This document shows, in pieces, positions 32,809 to 44,485 of a DNA stretch of 64,000 nucleotides. The notes beneath the pieces are model-generated. The model worked only from the letters and a program-made list of their open reading frames with translations, searched no databases and was not told the DNA's origin. Source of the stretch: Larix kaempferi (taxonomy: Eukaryota; Streptophyta; Pinopsida; Pinales; Pinaceae); assembly GCA_027924585.1 (NCBI GenBank), contig BSBM01000140.1:9357501-9421500 (forward strand), written 5' to 3'. Position numbers and translations under genes: made by a program. Every line of letters starts with the position of its first letter. Positions within the stretch are counted from its first letter, which is position 1.

Positions 32809-33396
32809 TGCTGATGTATATGTAACTTCGGAATGTATTTCATCTATGTATTTCATATATATTTATTGTACCCTTATTAGAGATGTGTTATTCCTCTATA
32901 AGGAAGTGTCATCATGTGGATTGACAAGTGTTGCAAGTGTGTGTACTTGTCGATGGGTTATTAGACCACCATGTGTGGGGTTGGCCCTGAAATATATATA
33001 TTATAATGTGGATGTACCTAGCTAGACAAGTCGGCCCCATAAGGTCACTGGGCAAACAGATTAGTATAAATAGAGATTAGGTGATCTCTATTTAGATCAT
33101 TCGGAAAAGTACATCTCTCTCACTCAGAAAGTGGTGCACTAGTGAGGAGGAGGATCATCTGCTCTATGAGACTATCTCAAGTGTATTTTGGTTGTACTTT
33201 GGTTGAGCCATTGTTCTCTCTATCTCTGAGGAAGTTGTGGGGTTTTTCACCTTAGGGTTTTCCCCACGGAAACTCTGTGTCTCTTGTCTCTCATGCTTTT
33301 GATTCTTGTGATGCTTGTCATGCATTGATATACTGTATATGTTATTCTCTCAGTGAAGATCCTAGAGTATTGTGAATTAATGCTCAAAATTTAACA
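32809..33396 (+). repeat. Copia element 1, 5' LTR
   Basis: A 588-bp LTR beginning TGCTGATGTATATG (TGTTGATG in the 3' copy) and ending TTTAACA, with TSD GTGAA at 32804-32808. TATAAATAG is at 33065-33073. It overlaps a 10-bp perfect stem, aaatagagat/atctctattt, around TAGGTG. About 19 differences separate the two LTRs by eye. Confidence 0.95.
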
Positions 33397-33970
33397 TGGT
33401 ATCAAAGCTAACCTGAGAAGAAGACATTTTGCAGTCACGGAAACTTGAGTTTCTTGTTTATTGGGTTTCTCTCCACATATTTTGGAAAAGCAGTATAGTA
33501 GATTGACTCTACTCATCAAGGAGAATCTATCTGTCCAATCAGAATTCAATTCTAAGCATTTTTAGATTTGGCCCTAAAAATTAGGGTTTCCACAAAAATA
33601 GGAATTTCTGAAATCTAAAGCCATAGCTGGAAGATCCTTGCAAAAATCGAAGTTTAGAGCTTTGGATCGAGATTTTTGGCTGGGTAGATCTCCGGGAAAC
33701 TCAAACCCTAATTCAGGGCTCTCCCTAGTGAACCCAGGAGAACAAAAAGGCAAATCTGAAGGGTAAAACTTTGTTGATCTCAAATTCTAAATGCACCAGG
33801 CTGATCAGCTCATCAAAGCGCATCTTTCTATCCTTTCATAAAATTGAAATTCACATTTTGAATTTTAAGGGTTTTTCTGACAAACCCTAATCCGGGACCA
33901 GATCCAGTTTTCAGCATTTCAAGTGGTAAGACCTAAATCTTTTCTATTTCCATTTGAAGTACTCTTTAAG

Positions 33971-35590
33971 ATGTCTCACCACACCAAGCTTGAGGATAAG
34001 CTTGAAGGGGTTGATAACTTCCGAGCTTGGAAGTATAGGATTGGGTTAATCCTGGAAGAGAATGAGTTGGACTCATATATAAAAGAAGACATCCCTATCC
34101 CAGAGGATGAAGAGGCCAAGGTATTACATAAGAAGAACTTGGTCAAGGCAAAGAGATTCATTGTTGATTCTATCAAAGATCATCTCATACCCCATGTGTC
34201 TTCTCTAAAGACACCCAAGGAGATGTTTGACTCTTTGACCAAGCTATTTGAAGGAAAGAACATAAATCGGAAGATGACTCTGTGGAATCAATTGAAAGGG
34301 GTCAAAATGTTGAATGGAGAAACCATTCAATCTAACTTCTCCAAGGTCTCTCAGATCAAGGAGCAACTTGAAGCTGTGGATGAAGTAGTGGACAATGGTG
34401 AAGTTGTTATGACCACTCTGAATGGCCTACCTAGGTCATGGGACTCCTTTATTCAAGGAATCTGTGCAAGAAAGAAATTGATCTCTTTCAGTAAACTATT
34501 GGAGGAATGCTCTCAAGAAGAAGCTAGACTTGTAGCTCGTGAGGAAAAGATGGGAGGTTAAGATCAAGCTCTCACAACTCACACCAAAAGAAGCAAGCCC
34601 AAGAAGGAGCACTCTCGCTACAAAAGATCCTATCAAAAGAATAAGAAGGATCTAAGATGCTTCACATGTAATGAGAAGGGTCACTTTGCTTCAGATTGTC
34701 CCAAGAACAAAAGGGATAATAACAACAACTTCAGAGAGAAGAAGAAGGGCAGCAAAAGAAAGTTCCATGCTCATGCTGCAGAGGATGATGAACCTCCAAA
34801 GAAGAAGGCTAGGGCAGAAAGTGATGATGACTCATCAAGTGAAGAAGAGTATGTTCTAATCTCTGCTCTCACAGGTACTATCTCCCATGGTTGTAATGAT
34901 TGGTTGATTGATAGTGGGGCTTCCAAACACATGACTGGGTTTAAGGAATCTTTTGTGAATCTATCTGAACATGAATCACCCCATAAGGTGAAACTTGTGG
35001 ATGATTATCAATACCCAATCAAAGGAAGTGGTGAAGCCTCCTACAACCTAGATTCTGGAAAATCTTTGAAGATGAAAGAAGTCCTTTATGTACCTAGGCT
35101 CAAGAAGAACTTACTCTCCATCTTTGCATTGGATGCAAAAGGTATGAGGGTTGCATTTGTGGATGGCCAAGTCCTAATGTGGCCAAAGGGAAAGACCATA
35201 GATGATGCAGTAGTGATTGGAGAGCAAGAGGGAGGATTGTATAAATTGAAGGGACAACCTGAACATGCCATGGTGCATGAATCCATGGAGCCAAGTGAAC
35301 TTTGGCATAGAAGACTTGCTCATATGCACTATAGGGCACTTCCAATTGCAAGAAAGACTATAGAAGGTCTTCCTGAAATCAAGACCAAACATGAAGGTGT
35401 TTGCAAAGGATGTGCAAAAGGTAAGAACATTAAGAAGGCTTTCCCAAGTAGTGAAAGCAAGGCCAAAGATATCCTGGAAATCATCCACTCAGATGTATGT
35501 GGTCCTATGTCATCCAGTTCTCTTAGTGGGTATGTTTACTATGTCTCATTTATTGATACTTCTCCAGGAAGACTTGGGTATACTTCTTGA
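33971..35590 (+). pseudogene. Copia element 1 gag, protease and integrase N-part
   Basis: From ATG 33971 (MSHHTKLEDKLEGVDNF) the frame encodes UBN2-type Gag. A TAA at 34559 interrupts it, then the zinc knuckle CFTCNEKGHFASDC follows (about 34660). The same frame continues through protease WLIDSGASKHMTG (about 34900), GAG-pre-integrase LWHRRLAHMHY and integrase HSDVCGP (about 35490). A single-base loss near 35560 breaks the frame before FSRKTW. ATG 33971 is preferred to 33923 because MSHHTK is where gag similarity begins. Confidence 0.9.
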
Positions 35591-36159
35591 AGAACAAAGA
35601 TGAGGTGTTTGATAAGTTCAAGGAATTCAAAACCTTGATGGAGAATCAAACTGACAAGAAGATCAAAACATTCAAATCCGACAATGGTGGAGAATTCACC
35701 TCAGGTGACTTCAAGAAGCTTTGTAGTGATTCAGGGATTAAGAGGGAGTTGACTGCTCCTTATAATCCTCAACAAAATGGAGTTGCAGAAAGGAAGAACA
35801 GAACTATCATGGAAGCAGTAAGGGCAATGCTGCATGACCAGGATCTACCTATGCATCTATAAGCAGAAGTAGCTAGAATAGCTGTATATGTGCAGAACAG
35901 AACACCCCACAAGATATTGGACAACAAGACACCAGAAGAGGTCTTTTCTAGTAAGAAACCTGAAGTCAGCCATCTCAGAATATTTGGTTGTCCAGTATAC
36001 ACTCATGTCCCAAAGGAAAAGAGGAATAAACTAGATCCCTCCGGAAAGAAGGGTATCTTTGTGGGTTACAGTGAAAGCTTGAAGTCTTACAGAATATACT
36101 TTCCAAGATTCAAGAAGATTGATGTCAGCAAGGATGAATATAAGTTCAAGGACAGGTAA
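35556..36159 (+). pseudogene. Copia element 1 integrase C-part
   Basis: After the frameshift the integrase core continues: FSRKTWVYFLKNKDE, KSDNGGEF and QQNGVAERKNRT, which keeps the third catalytic Glu. A TAA follows at 35860. The C-terminal GKKGIFVGYSES block runs to the stop at 36157. Confidence 0.87.
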
Positions 36160-37020
36160 TCCAGGAAGCAAAGATCAAGAGTGAGCACACTCCAGCAACT
36201 CCTGCAAGGATGCAGATTTTCAGAGGGAGTTGACCATCTTCCTACATTCCACAATAGAAAGGTGTAGAAGAAGCTACTTCAGCAGCTCCTGCCAGGAAGC
36301 AAAGACTCAGAGGGAGTCCACCCAACAAACAAACAAAGATAAGTATTTCAATTATCATTTCTTGCCTATTTTGTTTAAATAATATTATGCTTATGTTCCT
36401 AGACTTAGGAGATGTATTGTGCATATTAGAATGATTGCATTAATGAATAGTATACTACTAATATGCATGTGATGGGTAAGTGGCCTATGGCACCATACAA
36501 CATTCCAGTGCTACTTATCTAGAATGAAACCTCTTTGCTAACATGTTGGGAGTAGTGCAAACTCTTAACAATGTTCTAGTAGAGACTGGAAGGCATCTAG
36601 AAAGTTGTGGAACATGGATAAATGTTGTATTGAAGCATTGGCTAAGATAACTGCATGACTGCATGACATATTTCTTTATGTGTAAAGAATTTGTTCTGAA
36701 AATTATGAGATGTTTCTAATCATGCAATTTAACTTGTTTTGTAGGAAAGACCATATATCTCCACCTACAAAAGGACTACAACATTTGTTCCAGCAACAAA
36801 GATATATATTGAAGATATTGAAGTTCCCAGGATCTGGGATGAAGAAATGGAATGCCATGATCCATCGATCATGAAGAAGATGTTTGGGATGCAGTCCCAA
36901 GACCGGACAGGGAGTCACATGTGTGCAGATTGAAGAAAGCCTTGTATGGCTTGTAGCAAGATCCCAGAACTTGGTGTGATACAAAGGGGAAGCTTGCTGT
37001 CGAATTCGATATGAAGAAAT
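36160..37020 (+). pseudogene. Deleted RT region with intron-like segment
   Basis: The reverse transcriptase fingers and palm, including YVDD, are missing. A short stretch near 36905-36990 reads CRLKKALYGL and then jumps to the end of the palm. Within the gap, 36343-36744 is AT-rich, begins gtatttc and ends ttgttttgtag, so it looks like an intron or an insertion. GGAGT repeats with caggaagcaaag occur on its left. Confidence 0.6.
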
Positions 37021-37896
37021 TTGGGAATGATGCATTATTTCCTAGGTATGGAGGTGTGGCAGAGTGCAGGTGGGATCTTCCTTGGTCAAGGGAAGTACAC
37101 AGTAGATATCCTAAAGAGATTCGGGATGATGGATTGCAAGGCCATGGACACACCTATGGCATCGAATCTGAAGCTTCTATGTGATGCTTCATCTGAGCCG
37201 GTTGATGTCTCTATGTATCGTCAGATGATTGGGTCCTTGATGTACCTGACGAACACGAGACCAGATATTTTCTTTGCGGTGAACACATTGAGTCAGTTCC
37301 TGACAGATCCAAGGAGTGTTCACCTAGTTGTTGTAAAGCATGTTTTGAGGTACCTGAAGGGTACAGTGGATTATGGGCTCAAGTATGAAGTGAATCAAAA
37401 GTTTAACCTACAGGGTTATGTTGATTCAGATTGGGCTGGCAGTGCTGCAGATAGGAAGAGCACATTTGGATGTTGCTTCAGTATGGGATCGGGTGTGATC
37501 TCTTGGTTTAGCAGGAAGCAGTCCTGCGTAGCACTGAGTACAGCTGAGGCAGAGTATGTTGCAGCCTGCTCAGCTAGTTGTGAGGCAGTATGTCTACGGA
37601 AGCTACTGTCTGAGTTGTTTGATCTCTCGTTGGATGCTACTGGTATCTTCTGTGATAATCAGAGTTGTGTGAAGCTATCTGAGAACCCAGTGTTTCATGA
37701 CAGGTCGAAACACATAGAGATCAAATATCACTATATCAGGGATATGGTGCAGAGGGGAGCTGTGAAGCTCCTATATGTTGCGACGGACGAGCAGATTGCA
37801 GATGTGCTGACGAAGCCACTAGCCAGGGTGAAGTTCGAGTACTTCAGAGAGAGGCTTGGTGTTCTTCAGATTGATGACACTTCGAGGAAGAAGTGA
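37021..37896 (+). pseudogene. Copia element 1 RT C-terminus and RNase H
   Basis: An intact frame from MGMMHYFLGMEV to the stop at 37894 encodes the RT thumb and connection (SMYRQMIGSLMYLTNTRPDI) and a complete Ty1/copia RNase H: DSDWAGSAADRKS, STAEAEYVA, CDNQSCVKLSENP and HIEIKYHYIRD. It lacks a polymerase core, so it is a truncated product at most. Confidence 0.9.
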
Positions 37897-37969
37897 TGGA
37901 CAAATTTGCTGAAGCCATTCCAAGCATGTTGGAAGGAGGATCCTTCACATGGTTGTGGATGTAAGCGCT

Positions 37970-38600
37970 GGATGATGAGCATCAGGATGATGTTCTGGTT
38001 TCTGCTTTGTATGATCAGTTGGATCATTTTTATGTATGTATGTATGCATCATGTTGGATGCTGGATATGATCAGTTGGATCATTTATATGTATGTATGCA
38101 TCATGTTGGATGCTGGATATGATCAGTTGGATCATTTATATGTATGTACGCATCATGTTGGATGCTGGATATGATCAGTTGGATCATTTATATGTATGTA
38201 CGCATCATGTTGGATGTTGGATATGATCGGTTGGATCATGTGTATGTATTTTTGTATATGCATCATGTTGGATTCTTGGACCATGTATCTGTATATGTAT
38301 CAGGTGGATACATTGTATGATTAGGTGGATCATGTATGGTGATATGTATCATATATTTGTATTTGTATCAGGTGGATACACTGTATGATCAGGTGGATCA
38401 TGTATGATGATATGTATCAGGTAGATACTTGGTATGCATCAGGTAGATGCATTGTATGATCAGGATGATCATGGATGACGAGCTTCAGGATGTTGCTCCA
38501 GATGACATGCAGCAGGATGTTGCAGTGATGATGATCAGGATGATCATGTGTACATCAAGATGATGTATAGTGAGTATCAGGTTGATACTCTGTGGCCATG
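37970..38600 (+). repeat. 52-bp tandem array in copia element 1
   Basis: About five good copies of a 52-bp unit (gatcagttggatcatttata and following) occur between 38014 and 38280, followed by degenerate ones. Each unit holds the inverted word GATCaNtTGGATC, so the array is rich in short hairpins. It lies between the RNase H stop and the 3' LTR. Confidence 0.85.
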
Positions 38601-38621
38601 GATCAGGTTGTGCAGATGAGC

Positions 38622-39190
38622 ATATAATTTGGCCCTGGGAGATTTGCAGATAGTCTTTCGAGGTTTTGCCTATGCCATATAATTTGGCCCTGGGATATCT
38701 GGCAAATTCTCTTTCTAGGTTTTGCTCTGGGAGGACATATAATTTGGCCCTGGGAGATCTGCAGATAGTCTTTCGAGGTTTTTCCTATGGCATATAATAT
38801 GGCCCTGGGATATCTGGCAGATGCTCTTTCACAGTTTTGTCCTATGGCATATAATATGTCCCTGGGAGATCCGATAGGTTGGGCTATGTGCCTGTAATAA
38901 GTCCTGGGATGCTCTTGCAAGGTTTTTCCATGACCACATATAATCTGTCCCTGGGAGATCCTATAGGTAGAGTTGTGTGCTCGTAATAGCCTGGGATGCT
39001 CTTGCGAGGTTTTGTGGTGACCACATATAATCTGTCCCTGGGAGATCCTATAGGTAGAGCTGTGTGCTCGTAACAGCCTGGGATGCTCTTGCGAGGTTTT
39101 GTGGTGAGGTCACATATAATATGGCCCGGGGAGATCCTATAGGTAGAGCCGTGTGCTCGTAACAGCCTGGGATGCTCTTTCGAGGTTTTT
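38622..39190 (+). repeat. Second tandem array in copia element 1
   Basis: Units begin catataatNtgNccctgggaga, with steps of about 60 bp to 38830 and about 100 bp afterwards (near 38935, 39020 and 39110). Later units share cctataggtagag and gggatgctcttgcgaggtttt. Minus-strand ORFs here arise from the repeat and are not genes. Confidence 0.83.
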
Positions 39191-39420
39191 GTGATGCACG
39201 TAATAAGTCCTGAGGATTCCGCAGTATGGCCAATGATGACGAAGACCTATAGGTGGTGGGCCTACATCCAGTATGAAAAAGGACTGGCTCTGTAGAACTT
39301 CCTATGATGAGTAGAGTCAGAGATTGGTTGAAATAGCAGCATCAGTGATGATGATGATCCCAAGAAGAAGACTTGTCTAGCAAATCTGTTTCGAGAAATA
39401 CCTTCCTAGTTAAGAGGGAG

Positions 39421-40004
39421 TGTTGATGTATATGTAACTTCGGAATGTATTTCGTCTATGTATTTCATATATATTTATTGTACCCTTATTAGAGATGTGT
39501 TATTCCTCTATAAGGAAGTGTCTTCATGTGGATTTACAAGTGTCGCAAGTGTGTGTACTTGCCGATGGTTATTAGACCACCATGTGTGGGGTCGGACCTG
39601 AAATATATATATTATAATGTGGATGTACCTAGCTAGACAAGTCGGCCCCATAAGGGCACTGGGAAAATAGATTAGTATAAATAGAGATCAGGTGATCTCT
39701 ATTTAGATCATTTGGAAAAGTACATCTCTCTCACTCAGAAAGTGGCGCACTAGTGAGGAGGATCATCTGCTCTAGGAGACTATCTCAAGTGTATTTTGGT
39801 TGTACTTTGGTTGAGCCATTGCTCTCTCTATCTCTGAGGAAGTTGTGGGGTTTTTCACCTTAGGGTTTTCCCCACGGAAACTCTGTGTCTCTTGTCTCTC
39901 ATGCTTTTGATTCTTTTGATGCTTGTCATGCATTGATATACTGTATATGTTATTCTCTCAGTGAAGATCCTAGAGTATTGTGAATTAATGCTCAAAATTT
40001 AACA
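39421..40004 (+). repeat. Copia element 1, 3' LTR
   Basis: A 584-bp LTR beginning TGTTGATGTATATG and ending TTTAACA, preceded by the polypurine tract aagagggag and followed by TSD GTGAA (40005-40009). It keeps the TATA box and the overlapping stem. Confidence 0.95.
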
Positions 40005-40009
40005 GTGAA

Positions 40010-40600
40010 TAACTAAATAAACATTATTATGTTCACAAACAAATGACAACTAGTCACTAAGGTTACAAAAGTCAAACAACAAAAGTATTGTTTATGTTCT
40101 GTTACATGAAAACAGAATTGTAGTGAACTAATAAATGTATATATATGAAGGATTTTATTTTTTATTGTGCTAGTGAGTTTACACAATATATCTAATTCTT
40201 CATATTTATACATATTGGCGTGAATTTCTAATACCTAAGATGCAAGATAAATAAGAATAATGATTTGAGTAGGGAAACTATTTGATGAGAGAAACTTCTT
40301 TGGCATAGTGTATACAATTGAAGGGTGATATATAAATATACAATGGTTGTTGCAATTATCGTAAAATTGAGAACCTAAAATAATTAACCATATTTATAAT
40401 ATTGTGACAACTAGAGTTGCCTTCAAGAAACAGAATATAGTAAATGTGTGTTTATAACATATTTATGAAAAAGAATCTGAGCATTTTTTTATAACGAAAA
40501 TACACAGAATTACAGTGGTGTGAGATTCTAGTTCAGACAATTAACATTCAATTTTCATTGGTAGATTTACAAACAAAATCTCTGATCATTTATATGGTAG

Positions 40601-40681
<81 letters not shown>

Positions 40682-41862
40682 GTTTGTAATTCACAAATTT
40701 GTTCTTTATGGTGAAAGACTGTCTGTATATTAAACTAAAACTAAGTTGAAACTGAGTTTAAACTAAAGTAATATAAACATTCTTCAACAATATAACTATA
40801 CCCAATTAGTTCACCAATGGAATTTCACAGCTCTAAAGGTGAGTATTTAATTGATACAATAGGAAATTAGAAATGAATAGACGGTTCATTACTGGAGCTA
40901 CTAAGTAAATAAGAAATTGAAATATTAACTTAAATAGAATCAAGGGTATATGTAACATGAAGAACAGTTTGAAAGAAATGGCTATTGGAAACCACTATAT
41001 CTATTGTTCGAACGAAGTTCGACCAATGAACCAAGCTAGCCTCGAGGAAGCCTCTTGTCGCTGGTCAATACGTACCGAGATACTTATCACCTTCTAGATC
41101 TTTGAGGGGGGCTTATTCTTTTATAACTTATCAGGTTAAAATGAGAGGAATGATATACTATGTATGCTTAGGTAAGTGACCTTAAGCTATGCTCAATATT
41201 TGACGGTGAAGGAAATAAGGGTCCTATCCCTGAGCTCTTCTCGGGTCTCTGTGGAATTCATTGACGAAATCTAGCTCAAGTGTGTGCTATAACTGATCAA
41301 ATTCATGTCATGTAAACTCCTCAAATGAAATATGAATAAATCTAGCACTCATAAAATAGAACAACAACTCGAAAAACAGATGGTAGCATTTAACTACAAA
41401 GTTACAATTACATACTTGCATTACTTATTCAAGAAATAGAGCATGAGTGAAAGGATCCCTCCTCTTCAACAACACTCTTTGCAAATGCCACAATGCAACT
41501 ACTGTCGAATGCAACTGATCCATACAATATATCATCCTCTTCCATAGCCCCTCCTTCGCCTTCAAACTGCCTTCGAACTGTGGTGTAACGATTTAAGGTT
41601 TGTACATCTTGCAAGTATAATTAACATGGAAGTTGGTCATGTCTATCCTATAGACATGAACACAAATTTATTTCATACAACACCCACAACAACACTCATA
41701 AATGTAGCACTAAGATCACACCATACAACACACCCACCAAATCAATTACAAACTTTAGGAACTGCTTATCATTTCGTTGTAAATAAAATTAAAATGTTAA
41801 AATATATAACTACTATAACACAATACATACATGGATAACCAGAGGTGTAAAGGATTTCTTAC
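40010..41862. other. Low-copy sequence, intron or 3' flank of ANTH gene
   Basis: A TA repeat (40604-40644) runs into a GA repeat (40644-40678). A minus-strand ORF at 41614-41429 (61 codons, acidic, FEGEGGAMEEDD) could be an exon but has no recognised motif and no clean acceptor. Otherwise I see no gene. Confidence 0.4.
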
Positions 41863-41963
41863 CAAGCTCTCTATTTCAATGTCATATTTCGGTACACAGT
41901 AGCATTCCAATCATTCTTCAAGGAATAATGCATACGAATGAAACCATGTTGAATAGTTCCAAG
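41863..41963 (-). pseudogene. ANTH/AP180 exon with premature stop
   Basis: On the minus strand a polypyrimidine acceptor, TTTTGTTCTCAG, precedes 41963, and a GTAAG donor follows 41863. The 101-nt exon reads [17 protein letters not shown], stop, LECYCVPKYDIEIESL. This matches the [28 protein letters not shown] segment of plant ANTH proteins in length and phase. The stop TGA sits where CGA (Arg) is conserved, and YRV has become YCV. Such proteins bind phosphoinositides and clathrin during endocytosis. The exon phase matches the exon at 52018-52159, so both belong to one gene. The stop suggests a decayed copy. Confidence 0.85.
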
Positions 41964-41968
41964 CTGAG

Positions 41969-42603
41969 AACAAAACCACAAACATTTATAAGTTGATACC
42001 ACTTAGGTAAAAGCATATGAAGTAAGGATTTCATGGTTCACAACTGAGACGTAGTTCCCTGCTATTCTATATGCACATGAAGTGACAGAACATACAAGTT
42101 ACATGATTCCTTTTCTACATGGATAGTTACCCAAATGAGATATTGCATCTAGTTGTTAGATCTATGAATGTTGGGTAGCATCTTTAACAATGCTAATAGG
42201 GACCTTTTTTTATTAATAGTTTGTGTTATTGACTGAGCCTGCCCCAGATTCAACTATTTAGACTCTTCCACAATATTCTCTACTTCCAGTCGTCACCTAT
42301 TTTACATAGCTTATTTTCACATAAAGGTATGATAGAACAATAGCCTACACTAGTACCTACATCGAAACATCATCATTCTTTATTACTTGAAATCAAAATA
42401 TAACCTCTTAAAAAATTATCTAGGGGAGAACAAAACTTCTAATACCACCATTAAATGTAAGAACACCAAGAGGAACTAGAATTGGCTCTACATCACTACT
42501 CAATTTGCTACTAGGTACTCTACAACTAGTAGATCTCCATATCTATCTGCTACAAGCACTACTAGGTCTTTGGTATAGATATTAAAATACAGGTGTTAAT
42601 ATC
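41969..42603. other. ANTH intron sequence, no feature
   Basis: AT-rich intron sequence left of copia element 3. I see no ORF or repeat. Confidence 0.5.
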
Positions 42604-42608
42604 CTCCT

Positions 42609-43593
42609 TGTTGGAAAAATGTAATTATGAGCTGATTTCATATCTAGTCTGTGTCGGCTCTGTCAGTCACTCATTCAGTATTTTTGTCAGTTCGCAGAGC
42701 TGCAGAGATGTTAAACAGTCAGTTTGTCTATCAGAAGGCTTCGTGCACACTTCCTTGTAATTATTTAACCATGTTTGTATTCTGCAAGTCAAAATTATTA
42801 GGTATAAATTTATTACAGTCTTTAATGTAACTCGGTAGCTTCCAGGTGAAGCGAAATGAAGTCTATGTATATGTAGAAGAAGAAGAAATGAAAATCATAC
42901 ACATAGGAACAAAGAAAGAGAGGAAGAGATGAAGAGAGAGAAAGAGAGAAAGGATAAGAAGAAAAGGTTTGCGATGTGTTTGTGAGCCCAAGATCATAGT
43001 TTTGAAATGTATTAAGAGCCCAAGCTCTGTAAAAGGTGAAAGATCAAATTAAATTCCACCTTTGTGTAATGCAACCAAGTTTCCCTATTTTACTGCGGTA
43101 ATATATAAGTCTATAGTTTTATGTATTCATTCTCAAGAATGTTGAATATTGCATGTTGCACATCTTCTCCAAATTTACTTGTGTAAATGTTGTTTACATT
43201 TACGGTCTGTAAAAGAAATCAAGTTTTCTGAAATATTTCACAATGGCAAAAGTTACTTATATTTTTAATATAAAGCTTGTTTAGGAGTGGGGTTGTTGAA
43301 GTTGAATCTCTGCGAAGTTAAAAATGTTTGCGAAGTTAATTTATGCGATTTATGCGAAGTCAATTCTATGAAGTTAATTTTGCGTGAAGTTAAAGTTCCG
43401 CGAAGTAAAGTGTTCTGCGAATATTAGAAGTTTACTCTGCGAAGTAAATGCTCGGAGAAGTGAAGTCCTTGGCGAAGTAAAAGTTGGGTTTCCTATTGTA
43501 TGTTCATCAAAATCCAAAGCAAAGAAAAGTATATATATATATAGACTGCGTAGTTCATTTGTTTTTTACTGCATGGTGTTTCTTTTCCTTTGA
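42609..43593 (+). repeat. Copia element 3, 5' LTR
   Basis: A 985-bp LTR starting TGTTGGAAAAATG. Both LTRs end CTTTGA instead of the usual CA. TSD CTCCT is at 42604-42608. A TATA-like TATAAATT is at 42803-42810. A zone of degenerate gcgaagttaa words (about 43300-43490) lies in the 3' part. Confidence 0.92.
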
Positions 43594-43668
43594 TCTGGTA
43601 TCAAAGCCTGGTTTACGAAGAATAGAAAATATATTTACAAAAAAGGGGAAAAGAAATTAAAGTTAAGA

Positions 43669-44442
43669 ATGGCTTCCACTTCCGGTAATTTGCAAACTCC
43701 AATCTTTTCAGGAAAAAATTATGAATATTGGTCAGTAACTATGAAATCTTTGTTCAAAGATCAAGATGTATGGGAAATAGTCCAAAATGGCTATGCAGAA
43801 CCAGCAGATCTGGAAGTATATAACAATCTCCCACAAGCTGAGAAGGATGTTTTGAGGGAATAGAGGAAGAAAGATGGAAAGGAATTATTTTACGTAAATC
43901 GAGCAACACATGAATCCATACTCCCAAGAGTAGAAGCAGCACAGACAACTAAGGAAGCGTGGGATACACTGGAAACTGCCTATCAAGGTTTGAACAAGGT
44001 AAGGACTTCCAAACTACAACTCCTTAGAAGAGATTTTGAATCTATGTCAATGAAAGATACATAGTTAGTGGAAACTTTTTATACTCAATTTATTGGTCTG
44101 ATTGATCAAATAAAATCTCATGGAGAAAATTTAAGTGACCAAAGAGTTGTTGAAAAAATTCTTAGAAGTCTTCCTCAAAAATTAGAATATTTAGTTGTTA
44201 CCCTAGAGGAAAACAAAGATCTGTCCCAATTTATTGTTGATGAGTTGCAAGCCTCACTCCTCAATCATGAACATAGAATCAACAGATCAAATACACCATT
44301 AGAATTTTCTTTTGCAGCACAGTCATCCATAAGTCATGGAAGACGAAGGGGAAGATCAAAATATAGAGGCATGGAAAGAAGTTCTTTCAGACGAGGTCGT
44401 AGCAGCAGCCCTACATATTTCATTAGTAGAAGTCAGAATTAG
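43669..44442 (+). pseudogene. Copia element 3 gag
   Basis: Starts MASTSGNLQTPIFSGKNYEYW, the typical copia Gag opening, and continues through WDTLETAYQG and an arginine-rich GRRRGRSKYRG tail. In-frame TAG codons lie at 43861 and about 44062, both one step from CAG. A frameshift after 44442 precedes the zinc knuckle CHYCKRFGHFAYEC (about 44492-44533), which is in the next frame with protease. Confidence 0.87.
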
Positions 44443-44485
44443 ATCCCCAGTCATCCAAGTGGACAAAGGTCTAATAAATTAAAAA

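Larger units (their letters stand above)
32809..40004 (+). mobile_element. Copia element 1 (Ty1/copia), 7.2 kb
   Basis: LTR retrotransposon with TSD GTGAA at 32804-32808 and 40005-40009. PBS TGGTATCAAAGC follows the 5' LTR (33397-33408), and PPT aagagggag precedes the 3' LTR. Gag, protease and integrase are readable with a few lesions. The catalytic part of reverse transcriptase is missing, while RNase H is intact. A 1.5-kb non-coding zone with two tandem arrays lies before the 3' LTR. It cannot move on its own. Confidence 0.95.

Noticed and set aside
37970-39190. CRISPR-like spacing of repeats
   Set aside because: The units are contiguous and degenerate, with no unique spacers, and the DNA is eukaryotic.
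38603-39233. Minus-strand ORFs in the copia 1 3' arrays
   Set aside because: Repeat-derived, with shifted copies of the same peptide. No start or motif is conserved.
41429-41614. Possible terminal ANTH exon (FEGEGGAMEEDD)
   Set aside because: No similarity to ANTH C-terminal sequence and no clean acceptor site.
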